Shown: positions 1 to 7,412, counted from the first letter of the stretch. The stretch: 9,330 nucleotides of DNA from Candidatus Fischerbacteria bacterium RBG_13_37_8 (GCA_001780385.1 MFGW01000181.1:3826-13155); one strand, 5' to 3'. Program-made: numbers and translations. Notes: generated by a model not told the origin, from the sequence alone.

Positions 1-179
1 TCAATCGGCCCCCATCCCATGCCTAAATATGATTTCGCTTCTTCATCTGTCGGATTAATAAATATGCTGCTCGATTCTTTTTTTGCATAAGGCAGAGAAT
101 CCAGCAGGGCAATTTCCTGTGCATGAAGCGCTGTCGCCAATGAGAGTGTTATTAAAGCGATTAGATTTCTGAATTTCAT
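1..179 (-). CDS. Exported protein of unknown function, N-terminal fragment (cut by window edge)
   Basis: The first 59 codons of a minus-strand gene are visible; the rest lies beyond the left edge. The protein starts with a short basic stretch (M-K-F-R-N) and a hydrophobic run to about residue 18, with a likely signal peptidase I site after the A-L-H-A motif at residues 17-20 and a Q-E start to the mature protein. It is therefore probably exported. The mature part seen so far is polar and matches no family I recognise. Its ATG lies 28 bp downstream of the stop codon of the subtilase gene on the same strand, with no terminator-like hairpin between, so the two are probably cotranscribed. Only a weak A-rich ribosome binding site (AAAGATAA) precedes the ATG. 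The reading frame is convincing because of the signal peptide and spacing; the function cannot be named. Confidence 0.75.
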   Translation of the reverse strand, partial: MKFRNLIALITLSLATALHAQEIALLDSLPYAKKESSSIFINPTDEEAKSYLGMGWGPI

Positions 180-207
180 TTATCTTTAGACAGCCTGCAT
201 ATGCCCA

Positions 208-3090
208 TTATTGGCTAAGATTGCCGCAGGTGTCGACAGAAACAATTTTGTATGCTTTGTATGCGGAGGATAATGAATTAGCGAAGGAAGTACCGGTAGG
301 AGCTCCCAGTATGGTCCAGCCTGACGGGAAGGGGCTGCTGTAGGAAGTTGAAGCATAAACACGGTACCATGCAAGATCGGCACAACTTACTGCTGTCCAT
401 GTCAGGATTGCGCTAGCGCCGGATTTATTCACGTGCAATGTATTGCTTACATCCGGGCATGGTGTGACATCGGCATCATCAATAATTCCGGATGAACATG
501 AGTTCGTGCCTGTTGTTGACATGGGAATTGGACAATCATTAGTTGCTACAATTTGATAATAATACGTAAGACCCGGTATAGCAGTGGCATCAGTAAACGA
601 AATTGTAGTAGCGGAGAGGGAAGTAGCCACTGTATCATAAGCTGCGCTGCAGCTTGCATCTTCATATCTTCGCACATCGTATGTTCCACTGCTCGCACCC
701 TGTCCCCAATTAACAGGTTGCTGCCAATTTATTTGTATGCCATTATTGGCACAGATATTCACATCCGATACGGATTGCACACCGCCAAACTGCGGCGCTG
801 TGCATGCAGCAGAGGGGCTGACATCTCCGGTAATAACCAGTGCATAACCTTGCGTGGTAACAGGTGGTTTGCCGGGTACATTCGTTCCCGTGACTGTTAC
901 TGACCAATCGCCCGTTGCGGGATTATTGATAAGGATGCCTTCCACGTTATTGAGAGTGTCGGTACCTGCAGGATTTGGCGTTGATTGTTTTCCAACGGAA
1001 CCAGTGAATTGATTGCCTCTATAATAAGTACTTGAGGGCTCCGTAACTTCCAGGTCAAGATTATCGACAAGGCATGGGACGCAGTAAAGTGTTGATGGAG
1101 GGTCTGTCCATGCTAGAGTGATTTTGAGCGGAATCGAATTGGAATTTACGGTAAAACCATAAGCATGCTGTTGTCCGGTTGCAACACCATCGGCATTGTT
1201 TTTATCCCAGATGATTAATTTTCGTGTATCTGCATCAAAGTAGAGAGAGTTTTCGAGATGCATCATGCCCCATCCCTGACCGCGGGCTGGTGCATCTTCC
1301 ATTACATTAGGGCATCCGGGATAATATGAGCCGGAGAAATTCCCCGGAATATTATATCCCCCATTAATAATAACTGCTTTTACCAATGCAGCGCTTGGCG
1401 TGAATGCATCGGGAGGATTCTGTGTTCCGGATGGATACCAGCCATCAATGAAATACTGGCGTACTAAAGCAATTCCTCCTGCACATGTAGGCGTTGCCAT
1501 GGAAGTTCCTTGCATTGCCTGCGTATTGCAATTATTCGTGTAGATAGATTCATCTGCGAATGCGGAATTAATACGTTCAGTCATTAAATCGCCACCCGGG
1601 CAGGCAATGTCCGGTTTCATCCTGTTATCAATAGGAGGACCGGGACTGCTGAAATCAGTGATTCCGGTACTTGAATTATCAACTGCTGCGACACTTATGC
1701 AATTCTTGGCAGTAGCAGGATCACCAATCCCTGTGCATCCATTGATATAACCGGAATTGCCCATCGCGTATAATACGATGAAATCAGGATTATCCCATTG
1801 AAATGAATCGTTTTCTAACGAAAGTTGTGTATAAGTCCGGTTAATATCACCCCAGGAGTTTGAAGAAATCCGTATATTATCACCAGAATTTTTTTCCTGT
1901 GCCAGGATGTCGTATAGACTGGGAAAACTCAGTCTGCATTCTTCGTAATAGCCGAGGCTTGTAGGGTAGGTATAGCCGATATCTTCGAAAAATATTTTCG
2001 CCAGGGGAGCCATCCCGTCACCAAAATCATGACCACCACTGTAGGGGAATGTATCATTTGGCAGCGTAGCGAAATTATCACCAGCAATTGAACCGGATAC
2101 ATGCGTCCCATGCCCATAGCAAGCATCATGATCGTAAGGTTGACCAGCACCGGGCGCTGTATTATACGCAATGACTTTTCTCTGTAGTTGGTCGATAGGT
2201 ACAGGATTGGGCATGGTAACATATTGAGAAAGTAGGGGGCTTGCACCGGAATCATTCCTAAAATAACACATATCATCATCGAGTCCGGAATCCGAAACTG
2301 CCACTACCTGCCCCTGGCCCATAATGCCATGATTATCCCAGATAGGTGTTCCTCCACCTGCTCCATTTTGAATGATTTGAATGGAACTATCATTAAAGGT
2401 GCGCAGATGCTTCCTCGCATCGATCCAATATACACCTTCAGTATTGGCTGAAGCAAAAATAAGTTCCGGCGCCTGTCGCACTGCTATCTCGACTTCCACA
2501 ATACTGAAATCTTTAATTTTATGCTTGAGCAGAATGCGAGCTCCCGGATATTTCTTTGTCAATCCATTGACGAAACTCTCCATGTCTTCACCGTTAAATA
2601 ATAGAATGCTTAACCGTTTAGCAATTTCACTGCCGGGTGAAGGTTTCATTTGACCGGAAGCAATTTCATCCAGAAAATCAGGTCGTATTTTCAATGCCGG
2701 CTGATACCTGCCCACCCATCGCACAGCAGGATGCTGCTTTACATGATACAATAACTCAGGTGAGATACTTATCAAACGTGCATTATGCGGAATATACCAT
2801 AATATCTCCGCACCAACGTTCATTAAATCTTTCTGCCATTCACCTTTGATATTATCTCTGAATTGCACAATATAATATTTCAGCTTGCTCTTATCCATTG
2901 CTATCGATTCTTTTCCTGTCACGAGATAACTTAAATCAGGTTCACCTGTCTGCATTGGATCAAATTCAATCACAGGAAATACAACCATGTTCTTATCCTG
3001 TTTTTCCTCATTTATCGCGGTTGCCCAATTAGTTCCTGCAATGAAAATCAGCGTACATAGAAATAATTTAAAAAAATTATATTTTGACAT
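208..3090 (-). CDS. Secreted subtilisin-family serine protease (S8A, KP-43-like) with C-terminal fibronectin-III-like domains
   Basis: A 960-residue precursor numbered from the ATG at 3090. Residues 1-25 form a signal peptide (cut after A-T-A). Residues about 26-230 look like a long propeptide, similar in length to that of KP-43 proteases. The catalytic domain (about 235-612) shows the full subtilisin set: Asp267 in V-S-D-S-G, His327 in Y-G-H-G-T-H-V, the oxyanion-hole Asn445 in A-M-G-N-S-G, and Ser530 in G-T-S-M-A-T-P. The catalytic domain is long, with an insert between His and Asn. Residues about 613-757 (W-G-M-M-H-L-E then L-A-W-T-D-P-P) match the beta-barrel domain that follows the catalytic domain in the KP-43 group. 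Two cysteine-containing Fn3-like domains follow (about 763-876 and 877-960); the last ends abruptly after its F-strand-like segment. No T9SS sorting tail is seen. A TTG six bases upstream would add two residues, but it sits only 3 nt from the ribosome binding site, so the ATG is preferred. Role: general extracellular proteolysis (family knowledge); the natural substrate is unknown. Confidence 0.95.
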   Translation of the reverse strand: MSKYNFFKLFLCTLIFIAGTNWATAINEEKQDKNMVVFPVIEFDPMQTGEPDLSYLVTGKESIAMDKSKLKYYIVQFRDNIKGEWQKDLMNVGAEILWYIPHNARLISISPELLYHVKQHPAVRWVGRYQPALKIRPDFLDEIASGQMKPSPGSEIAKRLSILLFNGEDMESFVNGLTKKYPGARILLKHKIKDFSIVEVEIAVRQAPELIFASANTEGVYWIDARKHLRTFNDSSIQIIQNGAGGGTPIWDNHGIMGQGQVVAVSDSGLDDDMCYFRNDSGASPLLSQYVTMPNPVPIDQLQRKVIAYNTAPGAGQPYDHDACYGHGTHVSGSIAGDNFATLPNDTFPYSGGHDFGDGMAPLAKIFFEDIGYTYPTSLGYYEECRLSFPSLYDILAQEKNSGDNIRISSNSWGDINRTYTQLSLENDSFQWDNPDFIVLYAMGNSGYINGCTGIGDPATAKNCISVAAVDNSSTGITDFSSPGPPIDNRMKPDIACPGGDLMTERINSAFADESIYTNNCNTQAMQGTSMATPTCAGGIALVRQYFIDGWYPSGTQNPPDAFTPSAALVKAVIINGGYNIPGNFSGSYYPGCPNVMEDAPARGQGWGMMHLENSLYFDADTRKLIIWDKNNADGVATGQQHAYGFTVNSNSIPLKITLAWTDPPSTLYCVPCLVDNLDLEVTEPSSTYYRGNQFTGSVGKQSTPNPAGTDTLNNVEGILINNPATGDWSVTVTGTNVPGKPPVTTQGYALVITGDVSPSAACTAPQFGGVQSVSDVNICANNGIQINWQQPVNWGQGASSGTYDVRRYEDASCSAAYDTVATSLSATTISFTDATAIPGLTYYYQIVATNDCPIPMSTTGTNSCSSGIIDDADVTPCPDVSNTLHVNKSGASAILTWTAVSCADLAWYRVYASTSYSSPFPSGWTILGAPTGTSFANSLSSAYKAYKIVSVDTCGNLSQ

Positions 3091-3099
3091 AAACAAAAA

Positions 3100-3106
3100 C
3101 CCCTTT
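3100..3106 (-). promoter_or_regulatory. Ribosome binding site of the subtilase gene; decides the start
   Basis: On the minus strand AAAGGGG lies 9 nt before the ATG at 3090 but only 3 nt before the in-frame TTG at 3096. Normal spacing therefore supports the ATG and a 960-residue product. Confidence 0.6.
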
Positions 3107-3192
3107 CAGGTTGATACATGGTTTGCAGTATGTGTTCATAGTAAACGTCACTCCTGCAATACAAATACTTCAACAATTATTGTAAGCATATA

Positions 3193-3221
3193 ATAATAAC
3201 ATCGTTAGAGGTAATAGTAAA
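3193..3221 (-). promoter_or_regulatory. Candidate sigma70-like promoter for the subtilase operon
   Basis: Reading the minus strand, TTTACT (3221-3216, 4 of 6 match to the -35 consensus) and TATTAT (3198-3193, 5 of 6 match to -10) are separated by exactly 17 bp. Transcription would start near 3186 and give a leader of about 96 nt. A perfect short palindrome, ACAAT-T-ATTGT (3173-3183), lies just inside the predicted transcript and could be an operator. The AT-rich surroundings make chance matches likely, so this is tentative. Confidence 0.35.
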
Positions 3222-3230
3222 GCGTTATAA

Positions 3231-3248
3231 AGAGGTAGAGGTAGAGGG
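3231..3248. repeat. Short tandem repeat, period 6 (AGAGGT)
   Basis: Nearly three copies of AGAGGT run head to tail between the two divergent candidate promoters. It is short and may be incidental, but nothing else occupies this stretch (about 3222-3282). Confidence 0.5.
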
Positions 3249-3282
3249 AAAAGCAGCAATCAATTGAATCTTAACATTAGTC

Positions 3283-3311
3283 TTGACCAATCATTCATTT
3301 TGAGTAATAAT
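3283..3311 (+). promoter_or_regulatory. Candidate sigma70-like promoter for the M55 peptidase / deiminase operon
   Basis: TTGACC (3283-3288, 5 of 6) and AATAAT (3306-3311, 5 of 6) are spaced by 17 bp, the best hexamer pair in this intergenic region. A start near 3318 would produce a leader of about 285 nt that carries the whole palindrome cluster before the first ATG at 3604. A TATACT at 3314-3319 is an alternative -10 with a poorly placed -35. Not experimentally known. Confidence 0.42.
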
Positions 3312-3324
3312 ACTATACTTGGAA

Positions 3325-3353
3325 TGCTGTAGGGGCGAACCTTTTGTTCGCCC
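3325..3353. repeat. Palindromic intergenic repeat, GGGCGAAC type, copy 1 (complete)
   Basis: The sequence TGCTGTAGGGGCGAACC is followed by the reverse arm GTTCGCCC. The 8-bp perfect stem is 3333-3340 with 3346-3353 around a 5-nt loop. The first 19 nt (3325-3343) recur exactly at 8753-8771, which shows that this is a dispersed element and not a one-off hairpin. Dispersed palindromes of the TAGGGGCGAAC type are common between genes in many bacteria (general recollection). Confidence 0.8.
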
Positions 3354-3361
3354 TTTCATAG

Positions 3362-3388
3362 CAATCCCGAACGGACTATAAGAAGCAT
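3362..3388. repeat. Diverged direct repeat unit, copy 1 (partner at 3471-3495)
   Basis: A unit starting CAATCC, with an AACGG core and ending TAGAAGCAT or AAGAAGCAT, occurs here and again at 3471-3495 with a few substitutions and small indels. It separates palindromes of different stem sequence, so the intergenic region appears to have been built by repeated insertion or duplication of related units. Confidence 0.5.
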
Positions 3389-3389
3389 T

Positions 3390-3415
3390 GTAGGGGCAGA
3401 CCCATGCGTCTGCCC
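3390..3415. repeat. Palindromic intergenic repeat, GGGCAGAC type
   Basis: TGTAGGGGCAGACC is the same head as the GGGCGAAC element 60 bp upstream, with a changed but perfectly compensated stem: GGGCAGAC (3394-3401) pairs with GTCTGCCC (3408-3415) around a 6-nt loop. The compensatory change in both arms means the stem, more than the exact sequence, is preserved. Confidence 0.75.
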
Positions 3416-3439
3416 TTTATTGCGCAATCTCGTCCATTT

Positions 3440-3541
3440 GTCATTGTGAGTTTGCCGGAGGCAAACGTAACAATCCGCAACGGGATTAGAAGCATATTTC
3501 GTCACGGTTATTACGTCCCGCTGGCGCGGGACTCATAATGA
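3440..3541. repeat. Two further palindromes of a GTCATTG...CAATCC-type intergenic repeat
   Basis: GTTTGCC (3450-3456) pairs with GGCAAAC (3460-3466) around GGA, inside flanks GTCATTGTGA and GTAACAATCC. Then GTCCCGC (3515-3521) pairs with GCGGGAC (3526-3532); its flanks GTTATTACG and CATAATGAC extend the stem with two G-T type mismatches. A 5-bp AATCC/GGATT hairpin (3472-3476 with 3483-3487) sits between them. The GTCATTG...GCAATCC flanks resemble a palindrome family scattered between genes of many phyla (recollection, not a search). Confidence 0.65.
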
Positions 3542-3542
3542 C

Positions 3543-3585
3543 ATCCCGTGCGGGATTGCTTCGTTCTGCTTCGCAGAACAAGCAA
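3543..3585. repeat. Paired hairpins directly upstream of the M55 peptidase ribosome binding site
   Basis: ATCCCG (3543-3548) pairs with CGGGAT (3551-3556). Immediately after, GTTCTGC (3563-3569) pairs with GCAGAAC (3573-3579), with an outer TTGCT/AGCAA pair (3556-3560, 3581-3585). The last base pair lies 7 nt before the AGGAGG, so in RNA this stem-loop could influence access to the ribosome binding site. It also contains the GGATTGCTTCG segment typical of the same dispersed repeat family. Confidence 0.65.
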
Positions 3586-3592
3586 AGGATAC

Positions 3593-3598
3593 AGGAGG
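3593..3598 (+). promoter_or_regulatory. Ribosome binding site of the M55 peptidase gene; decides the start
   Basis: A consensus AGGAGG lies 5 nt before the ATG at 3604. An in-frame upstream start at 3538 would add 22 residues encoded entirely by palindromic repeat DNA and would bury the signal peptide, so it is rejected. Confidence 0.85.
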
Positions 3599-3603
3599 TA
3601 TTT

Positions 3604-4479
3604 ATGAAAAAAATATTCGTTATCACTGCAATTCTTTTAATTGCGAATCTACTAACATATGCACAAGATGGTAAAGCTCTAAAAGTACTCATCTCGGTTG
3701 ATATGGAAGGAATAACAGGCGTTGTGAATTGGGAAGATGTCGACAGGGAGGGAAAAGATTATGATCTTTTCAGAAAAATAATGACCGAAGAAACCAATGC
3801 CGCCATCGAAGGCGCACTGGATGCCGGCGCTACGGAAATAATCGTTCGAGATGCACACAGCACTGCACGGAATATTTTGCCAGATTTACTCAATCCCAAA
3901 GCCAGACTCATTCGCGATTGGTCAGGTGAATTTAAAAGCATGGTGGAAGGTATTGATAAATCATTCAGCGCAGTTATTTTCATCGGTTATCATGCAAAAG
4001 CAGGCACAGAGGATGCTGTTCTTGAACATACAATGAGCAGTAAAAATATTACTGATATTTCTATAAATGGTATTTCTTTGCCTGAAGCTGGGATTAATGC
4101 TCTAATAGTCGGCTATTACGATGTGCCGTTGGTATTTCTTGCAGGAGATTCATCAATTTGCGCCCAGGCAAAACAATTATTCGGTGAAATAGAGATAGTA
4201 GCAGTGAAGAGTGGCATAGGCAATGCTGCAATTAATTTACACCCTGCTGTCTCCCATGAAAAAATTAAGGAAGGCGTCAAGAAAGCACTTCTCAATATTA
4301 ATAAATACAAGCCCTACAAATTCAAACCACCCTATAAATTAGTAGTCACTCTCAAACATGAGGAAGTATTAGAGCAGCGCTCAGAATACCCCGGCGTCAA
4401 AAGAACTGGTGACTGGGAATTAACTTATGAAAACGATGACTTAATTGAAGTGATGAAAGCAATGCGTCACATGTTTTAA
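3604..4479 (+). CDS. Exported M55-family (DppA-type D-aminopeptidase-like) zinc metallopeptidase
   Basis: The product has 291 residues with a signal peptide at 1-20 (cut after L-T-Y-A). The remainder fits the M55/DppA family over its full usual length. The S-V-D-M-E-G motif supplies metal ligands Asp33 and Glu35; His85 in R-D-A-H-S, His130 in I-G-Y-H-A and Glu161 in L-P-E-A-G complete the expected two-zinc site, and His142 in L-E-H-T-M matches the catalytic histidine of Bacillus DppA. Characterised DppA releases N-terminal D-amino acids from peptides such as D-Ala-D-Ala; the substrate here is unknown. Bacillus DppA is cytoplasmic and decameric, whereas this one should act in the periplasm or outside. 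It is the first gene of a tight pair with the deiminase gene (7-bp gap) and is transcribed away from the subtilase. All expected active-site residues are present. Confidence 0.92.
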   Translation: MKKIFVITAILLIANLLTYAQDGKALKVLISVDMEGITGVVNWEDVDREGKDYDLFRKIMTEETNAAIEGALDAGATEIIVRDAHSTARNILPDLLNPKARLIRDWSGEFKSMVEGIDKSFSAVIFIGYHAKAGTEDAVLEHTMSSKNITDISINGISLPEAGINALIVGYYDVPLVFLAGDSSICAQAKQLFGEIEIVAVKSGIGNAAINLHPAVSHEKIKEGVKKALLNINKYKPYKFKPPYKLVVTLKHEEVLEQRSEYPGVKRTGDWELTYENDDLIEVMKAMRHMF

Positions 4480-4486
4480 GAGAATT

Positions 4487-7384
4487 ATGAAAAAAGCAAG
4501 TGCCATTCTTATTTTATTATTACTATTCCTCAGTTTGTCTTCTTTGTATGCTGTGGATAAGAAGGGGGAACAATCGCTCCCTATTGGATTAACAGAGGAA
4601 GAAAAAACACGACTGCATGAAATAGGAATACGGCATAAAGCGACAGCACCGCCGTTAGGAGTGCCGCGTAATCCGGCTGAATGGGAACCATCGGAAGGTG
4701 TGATAATTCGCTGGCCTCTTGGTATCTCAGTAGCATTGATTGCTGAAATGTCTGAAGATCTCATGGTTACTACTATCTGTGCAAATGCTTCGGAAGAACA
4801 AAGCGCGCGTAATGCCTATACGGCTGGCGGTGTGAATATGTCGAATGTGGATTTTATACATGCACCGTCTGATAGTATATGGACACGCGATTATGGTCCA
4901 TGGTTTATTTTCGAAGACCTGAATCTGGCAATTGTTGATCATATTTATAATCGACCGCGACCGAATGATGACGTGATTCCACAAGTGATCGGTGCTGAAT
5001 GGAGTCTCAATGTGTATGGGATGGATTTGATTCATACGGGTGGCAATCACATGTCTGAAGGTTTGGGCACGTCTATGTCCACGGAACTGGTTTATAATGA
5101 AAATCCTGCGAAGACTCCGGTGCAGGTTGATCAATTAATGTATGAATATCTTGGCAATGACTATACCGTGCTGGATTATATTCAACAAAGCGGAATTCAT
5201 CATATTGATTGCTGGGCAAAGTTACTTAATCCAACGACCGTTATGGTCAAGGATGTGCCGCCGAGTGATCCAACGTATGATGATCTGAATGAACGTGCGG
5301 CTTTTCTCGCAACACAGATTTCTGCCTGGGGTGTTCCTTATACGGTGGTGAGGGTATATTGTCCATCGGGAACATACTACACGAATTCGATTATTCTGAA
5401 CAATAAGGTGCTTGTTCCAATATTTGGCAATTCACAGGATTCTGTAGCGCTTCAAAGATACCAGGATGCCATGCCGGGGTACGAAGTGCTCGGATTTACC
5501 GGCTCATGGGCAACTGAGGATGCACTTCATTGCCGCGTGATGGGAGTTCCTGACCATGGAATGCTTTTCATAGATCATGTTCCGTTTCGCACAGAAGATA
5601 TAACCGTTGGTGATTACCTGATTACTGCCACGATTGTTGCACATTCCGGCACTAATCTTGTTTCGGATGGTCTGAGAATATATTACAGTGTGGACGGCAG
5701 TCCATGGACGTATACGCTACTGACAGCCGGAGCTGAGCCGGATTCATATGAAGGATATATTCCTGTACAACCGGAAGGTTCGGTAATTTCTTATTATTTA
5801 GAAGCAGCGGATGAATCCGGAAGAGTCGAGAGGCATCCTTACATTGGACAAGCCTGGGCACATCAATTCATCGCTATATGCATGAATCATCCGCTGGTGA
5901 ATGTTATGCCTGATGGACCATTGCCGGTATGCACGGGGAGTGGGAAATTACTGACTGCCGACCTGACTGGAGGAACTGGTCCATTTACTTTCCAATGGAT
6001 GGAAGATGGCAGTGATGTTTTCGGCGCTACATCCGCAACATATACTGCAACCAGTACAGGTACGCATATATATAATTGTAAGGTATGGGGTGATGGATGT
6101 ATCAGTCCGAAGCTCGATGATGATGATGTGCAACTCACGTGGCAAACTGAGCCGGTTTTTGCTGGTCTTACTGCCGTTGCTTCACCTCAGTATTCACTAT
6201 GTACAATGCAACTGTCATGGAATTCCGCAATACCAGCATGCGGTGGTCCTGTTGATTATAATGTGTACCGTTCCACGACGCCCGGTTTTATTCCATCCCC
6301 GACTAATTTGCTTGTATCCGGTTTGACTGCTACCAGCTTCACTGATACGAATGGATTGATAAGCGGCACAACATATTACTATATTGTGCGTGCAGTTGAT
6401 ACAGCGAATAGTGTTGAGGATGCGAACCTTGTGGAGCGAAGTGGAACGCCGGGTGGTCCTGCATCGGTTGGAGATTGGCTTGAGGATGGCGAAGGAACAC
6501 CGAAATTCACTTCAACCGGTCTCTGGCACCTTGCAAACAACAGCTCATGTATTTCTCCAGGTTACCAGAGTCCTACGCATGCGTATTATTATGGCCAGGA
6601 TGCAACCTGCAATTATAATAACGGTTCTGCGAATAGCGGCACATTGACAAGCGTGACGGTGTCTGGTGTTACTTCATCCTCTTCGCTGAGTTTCTGGTCT
6701 TATCTTCGTACCGAACAGGAAGGTTCTGGTTATGATAATGCGCGTGTACAAATCAGCACTGATGCAGGTGGAAGCTGGCTGCTGGTTGATCAGGATGCAA
6801 GCAATGGAGGAACTATCCCGGATGGCGGAGGTTCCTGGTATCTACGAAATTATGCTATTGGCTCCTATAATGGTAATGATGTGCTGATTCGCTTTTATTT
6901 CAACACAAGCGATAATCAGTACAATAATTTTACCGGCTGGTTTCTCGATGATATTGCTGCGACGAATGTATCAATTCCGGGAACTTGCACGACAGGAGGA
7001 GGAGTAGTGACAGTACCGAGTGGTACTGAAATAGGTACTACGCCTTTGCTTGCAGCTAAAAATGGTAATGCTCTACAAATTACCTGGGATGTATCAACTG
7101 CTAATTGTTCTTCGAGTGGGTATCATTTAATCTGGGGTTATGGTAATGACCTTGCATCTTATACTATAGCAGGCTCGGATTGCACGCTTATGGTATCCGG
7201 ATCGCATTTCTGGAATACCGTTCCTGATACGTCATCGGATTGGTGCTGGTTCCTGGTTGTGGGGAATGACGGCTCTATTGTTGAGGGAGGATGGGGTACT
7301 GATTCAACTGGCATTCAGCGTAGCAACGTCGCTTCCGGTCAATGCGGCACCTCAATCATCGATACTGCACCTTGCAATCCGTAA
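4487..7384 (+). CDS. Secreted peptidylarginine deiminase-like enzyme (PPAD / agmatine deiminase superfamily) with Ig-, Fn3- and jelly-roll-like C-terminal domains
   Basis: A 965-residue protein with a signal peptide at 1-22. Residues about 58-366 form a bacterial-type deiminase domain. Catalytic residues are Asp135 (W-T-R-D-Y-G), His239 and Asp241 (H-H-I-D-C) and the nucleophile Cys349 (A-L-H-C-R), with spacing close to Porphyromonas PPAD (Asp130, His236, Asp238, Cys351). Arg156 and Arg158 (N-R-P-R-P) align with PPAD Arg152/Arg154, which hold the substrate C-terminal carboxylate; this favours action on C-terminal arginine of peptides over free agmatine. Domains that follow: Ig-like (about 367-465, as in PPAD), a PKD/Ig-like segment (466-553, with a D-D-D-D run at 544-547), Fn3 (554-656), a MAM/jelly-roll-like domain (657-829; N-F-T-G-W-F-L-D-D-I-A), and a Cys-rich terminal module (about 846-965). 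No T9SS tail is seen. The ATG is 7 bp after the M55 stop, with an AAGAGAA ribosome binding site overlapping that stop. Enzyme class is secure; substrate is inferred. Confidence 0.88.
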   Translation: MKKASAILILLLLFLSLSSLYAVDKKGEQSLPIGLTEEEKTRLHEIGIRHKATAPPLGVPRNPAEWEPSEGVIIRWPLGISVALIAEMSEDLMVTTICANASEEQSARNAYTAGGVNMSNVDFIHAPSDSIWTRDYGPWFIFEDLNLAIVDHIYNRPRPNDDVIPQVIGAEWSLNVYGMDLIHTGGNHMSEGLGTSMSTELVYNENPAKTPVQVDQLMYEYLGNDYTVLDYIQQSGIHHIDCWAKLLNPTTVMVKDVPPSDPTYDDLNERAAFLATQISAWGVPYTVVRVYCPSGTYYTNSIILNNKVLVPIFGNSQDSVALQRYQDAMPGYEVLGFTGSWATEDALHCRVMGVPDHGMLFIDHVPFRTEDITVGDYLITATIVAHSGTNLVSDGLRIYYSVDGSPWTYTLLTAGAEPDSYEGYIPVQPEGSVISYYLEAADESGRVERHPYIGQAWAHQFIAICMNHPLVNVMPDGPLPVCTGSGKLLTADLTGGTGPFTFQWMEDGSDVFGATSATYTATSTGTHIYNCKVWGDGCISPKLDDDDVQLTWQTEPVFAGLTAVASPQYSLCTMQLSWNSAIPACGGPVDYNVYRSTTPGFIPSPTNLLVSGLTATSFTDTNGLISGTTYYYIVRAVDTANSVEDANLVERSGTPGGPASVGDWLEDGEGTPKFTSTGLWHLANNSSCISPGYQSPTHAYYYGQDATCNYNNGSANSGTLTSVTVSGVTSSSSLSFWSYLRTEQEGSGYDNARVQISTDAGGSWLLVDQDASNGGTIPDGGGSWYLRNYAIGSYNGNDVLIRFYFNTSDNQYNNFTGWFLDDIAATNVSIPGTCTTGGGVVTVPSGTEIGTTPLLAAKNGNALQITWDVSTANCSSSGYHLIWGYGNDLASYTIAGSDCTLMVSGSHFWNTVPDTSSDWCWFLVVGNDGSIVEGGWGTDSTGIQRSNVASGQCGTSIIDTAPCNP

Positions 7385-7412
7385 TTAAATATGCTATAAG
7401 AAAACTGGTATA

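Noticed and set aside
186..383. Frameshifted continuation of the subtilase C-terminus in another frame
   Set aside because: The last Fn3-like domain stops after its F-strand-like segment, but the alternative frames give no plausible final strand; an ordinary end is simpler.
1321..1355. ATAATAT/ATATTAT inverted repeat
   Set aside because: It is within the subtilase catalytic domain, AT-rich and only 7 bp per arm; explained by coding sequence.
3091..3096. TTG start two codons upstream for the subtilase
   Set aside because: It is only 3 nt from AAAGGGG, whereas the ATG at 3090 has a 9-nt spacing.
3325..3585. CRISPR-like array
   Set aside because: Repeat units differ in sequence and stem, spacing is irregular and no cas gene is near; these are dispersed palindromic repeats.
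3538..3603. N-terminal extension of the M55 peptidase from an upstream in-frame start
   Set aside because: The extra 22 codons are palindromic repeat sequence, there is no ribosome binding site before them, and a consensus AGGAGG plus signal peptide begin at 3604.
4727..5134. Open frame of 135 codons on the minus strand
   Set aside because: It lies wholly inside the deiminase catalytic domain in antisense, has no ribosome binding site and a low-complexity His/Ile/Arg composition typical of a shadow frame.
6116..6127. GAT x4 microsatellite as a phase-variation tract
   Set aside because: It is a trinucleotide run encoding four Asp in frame; changes in copy number would not shift the frame, and four copies is too short to be notable.
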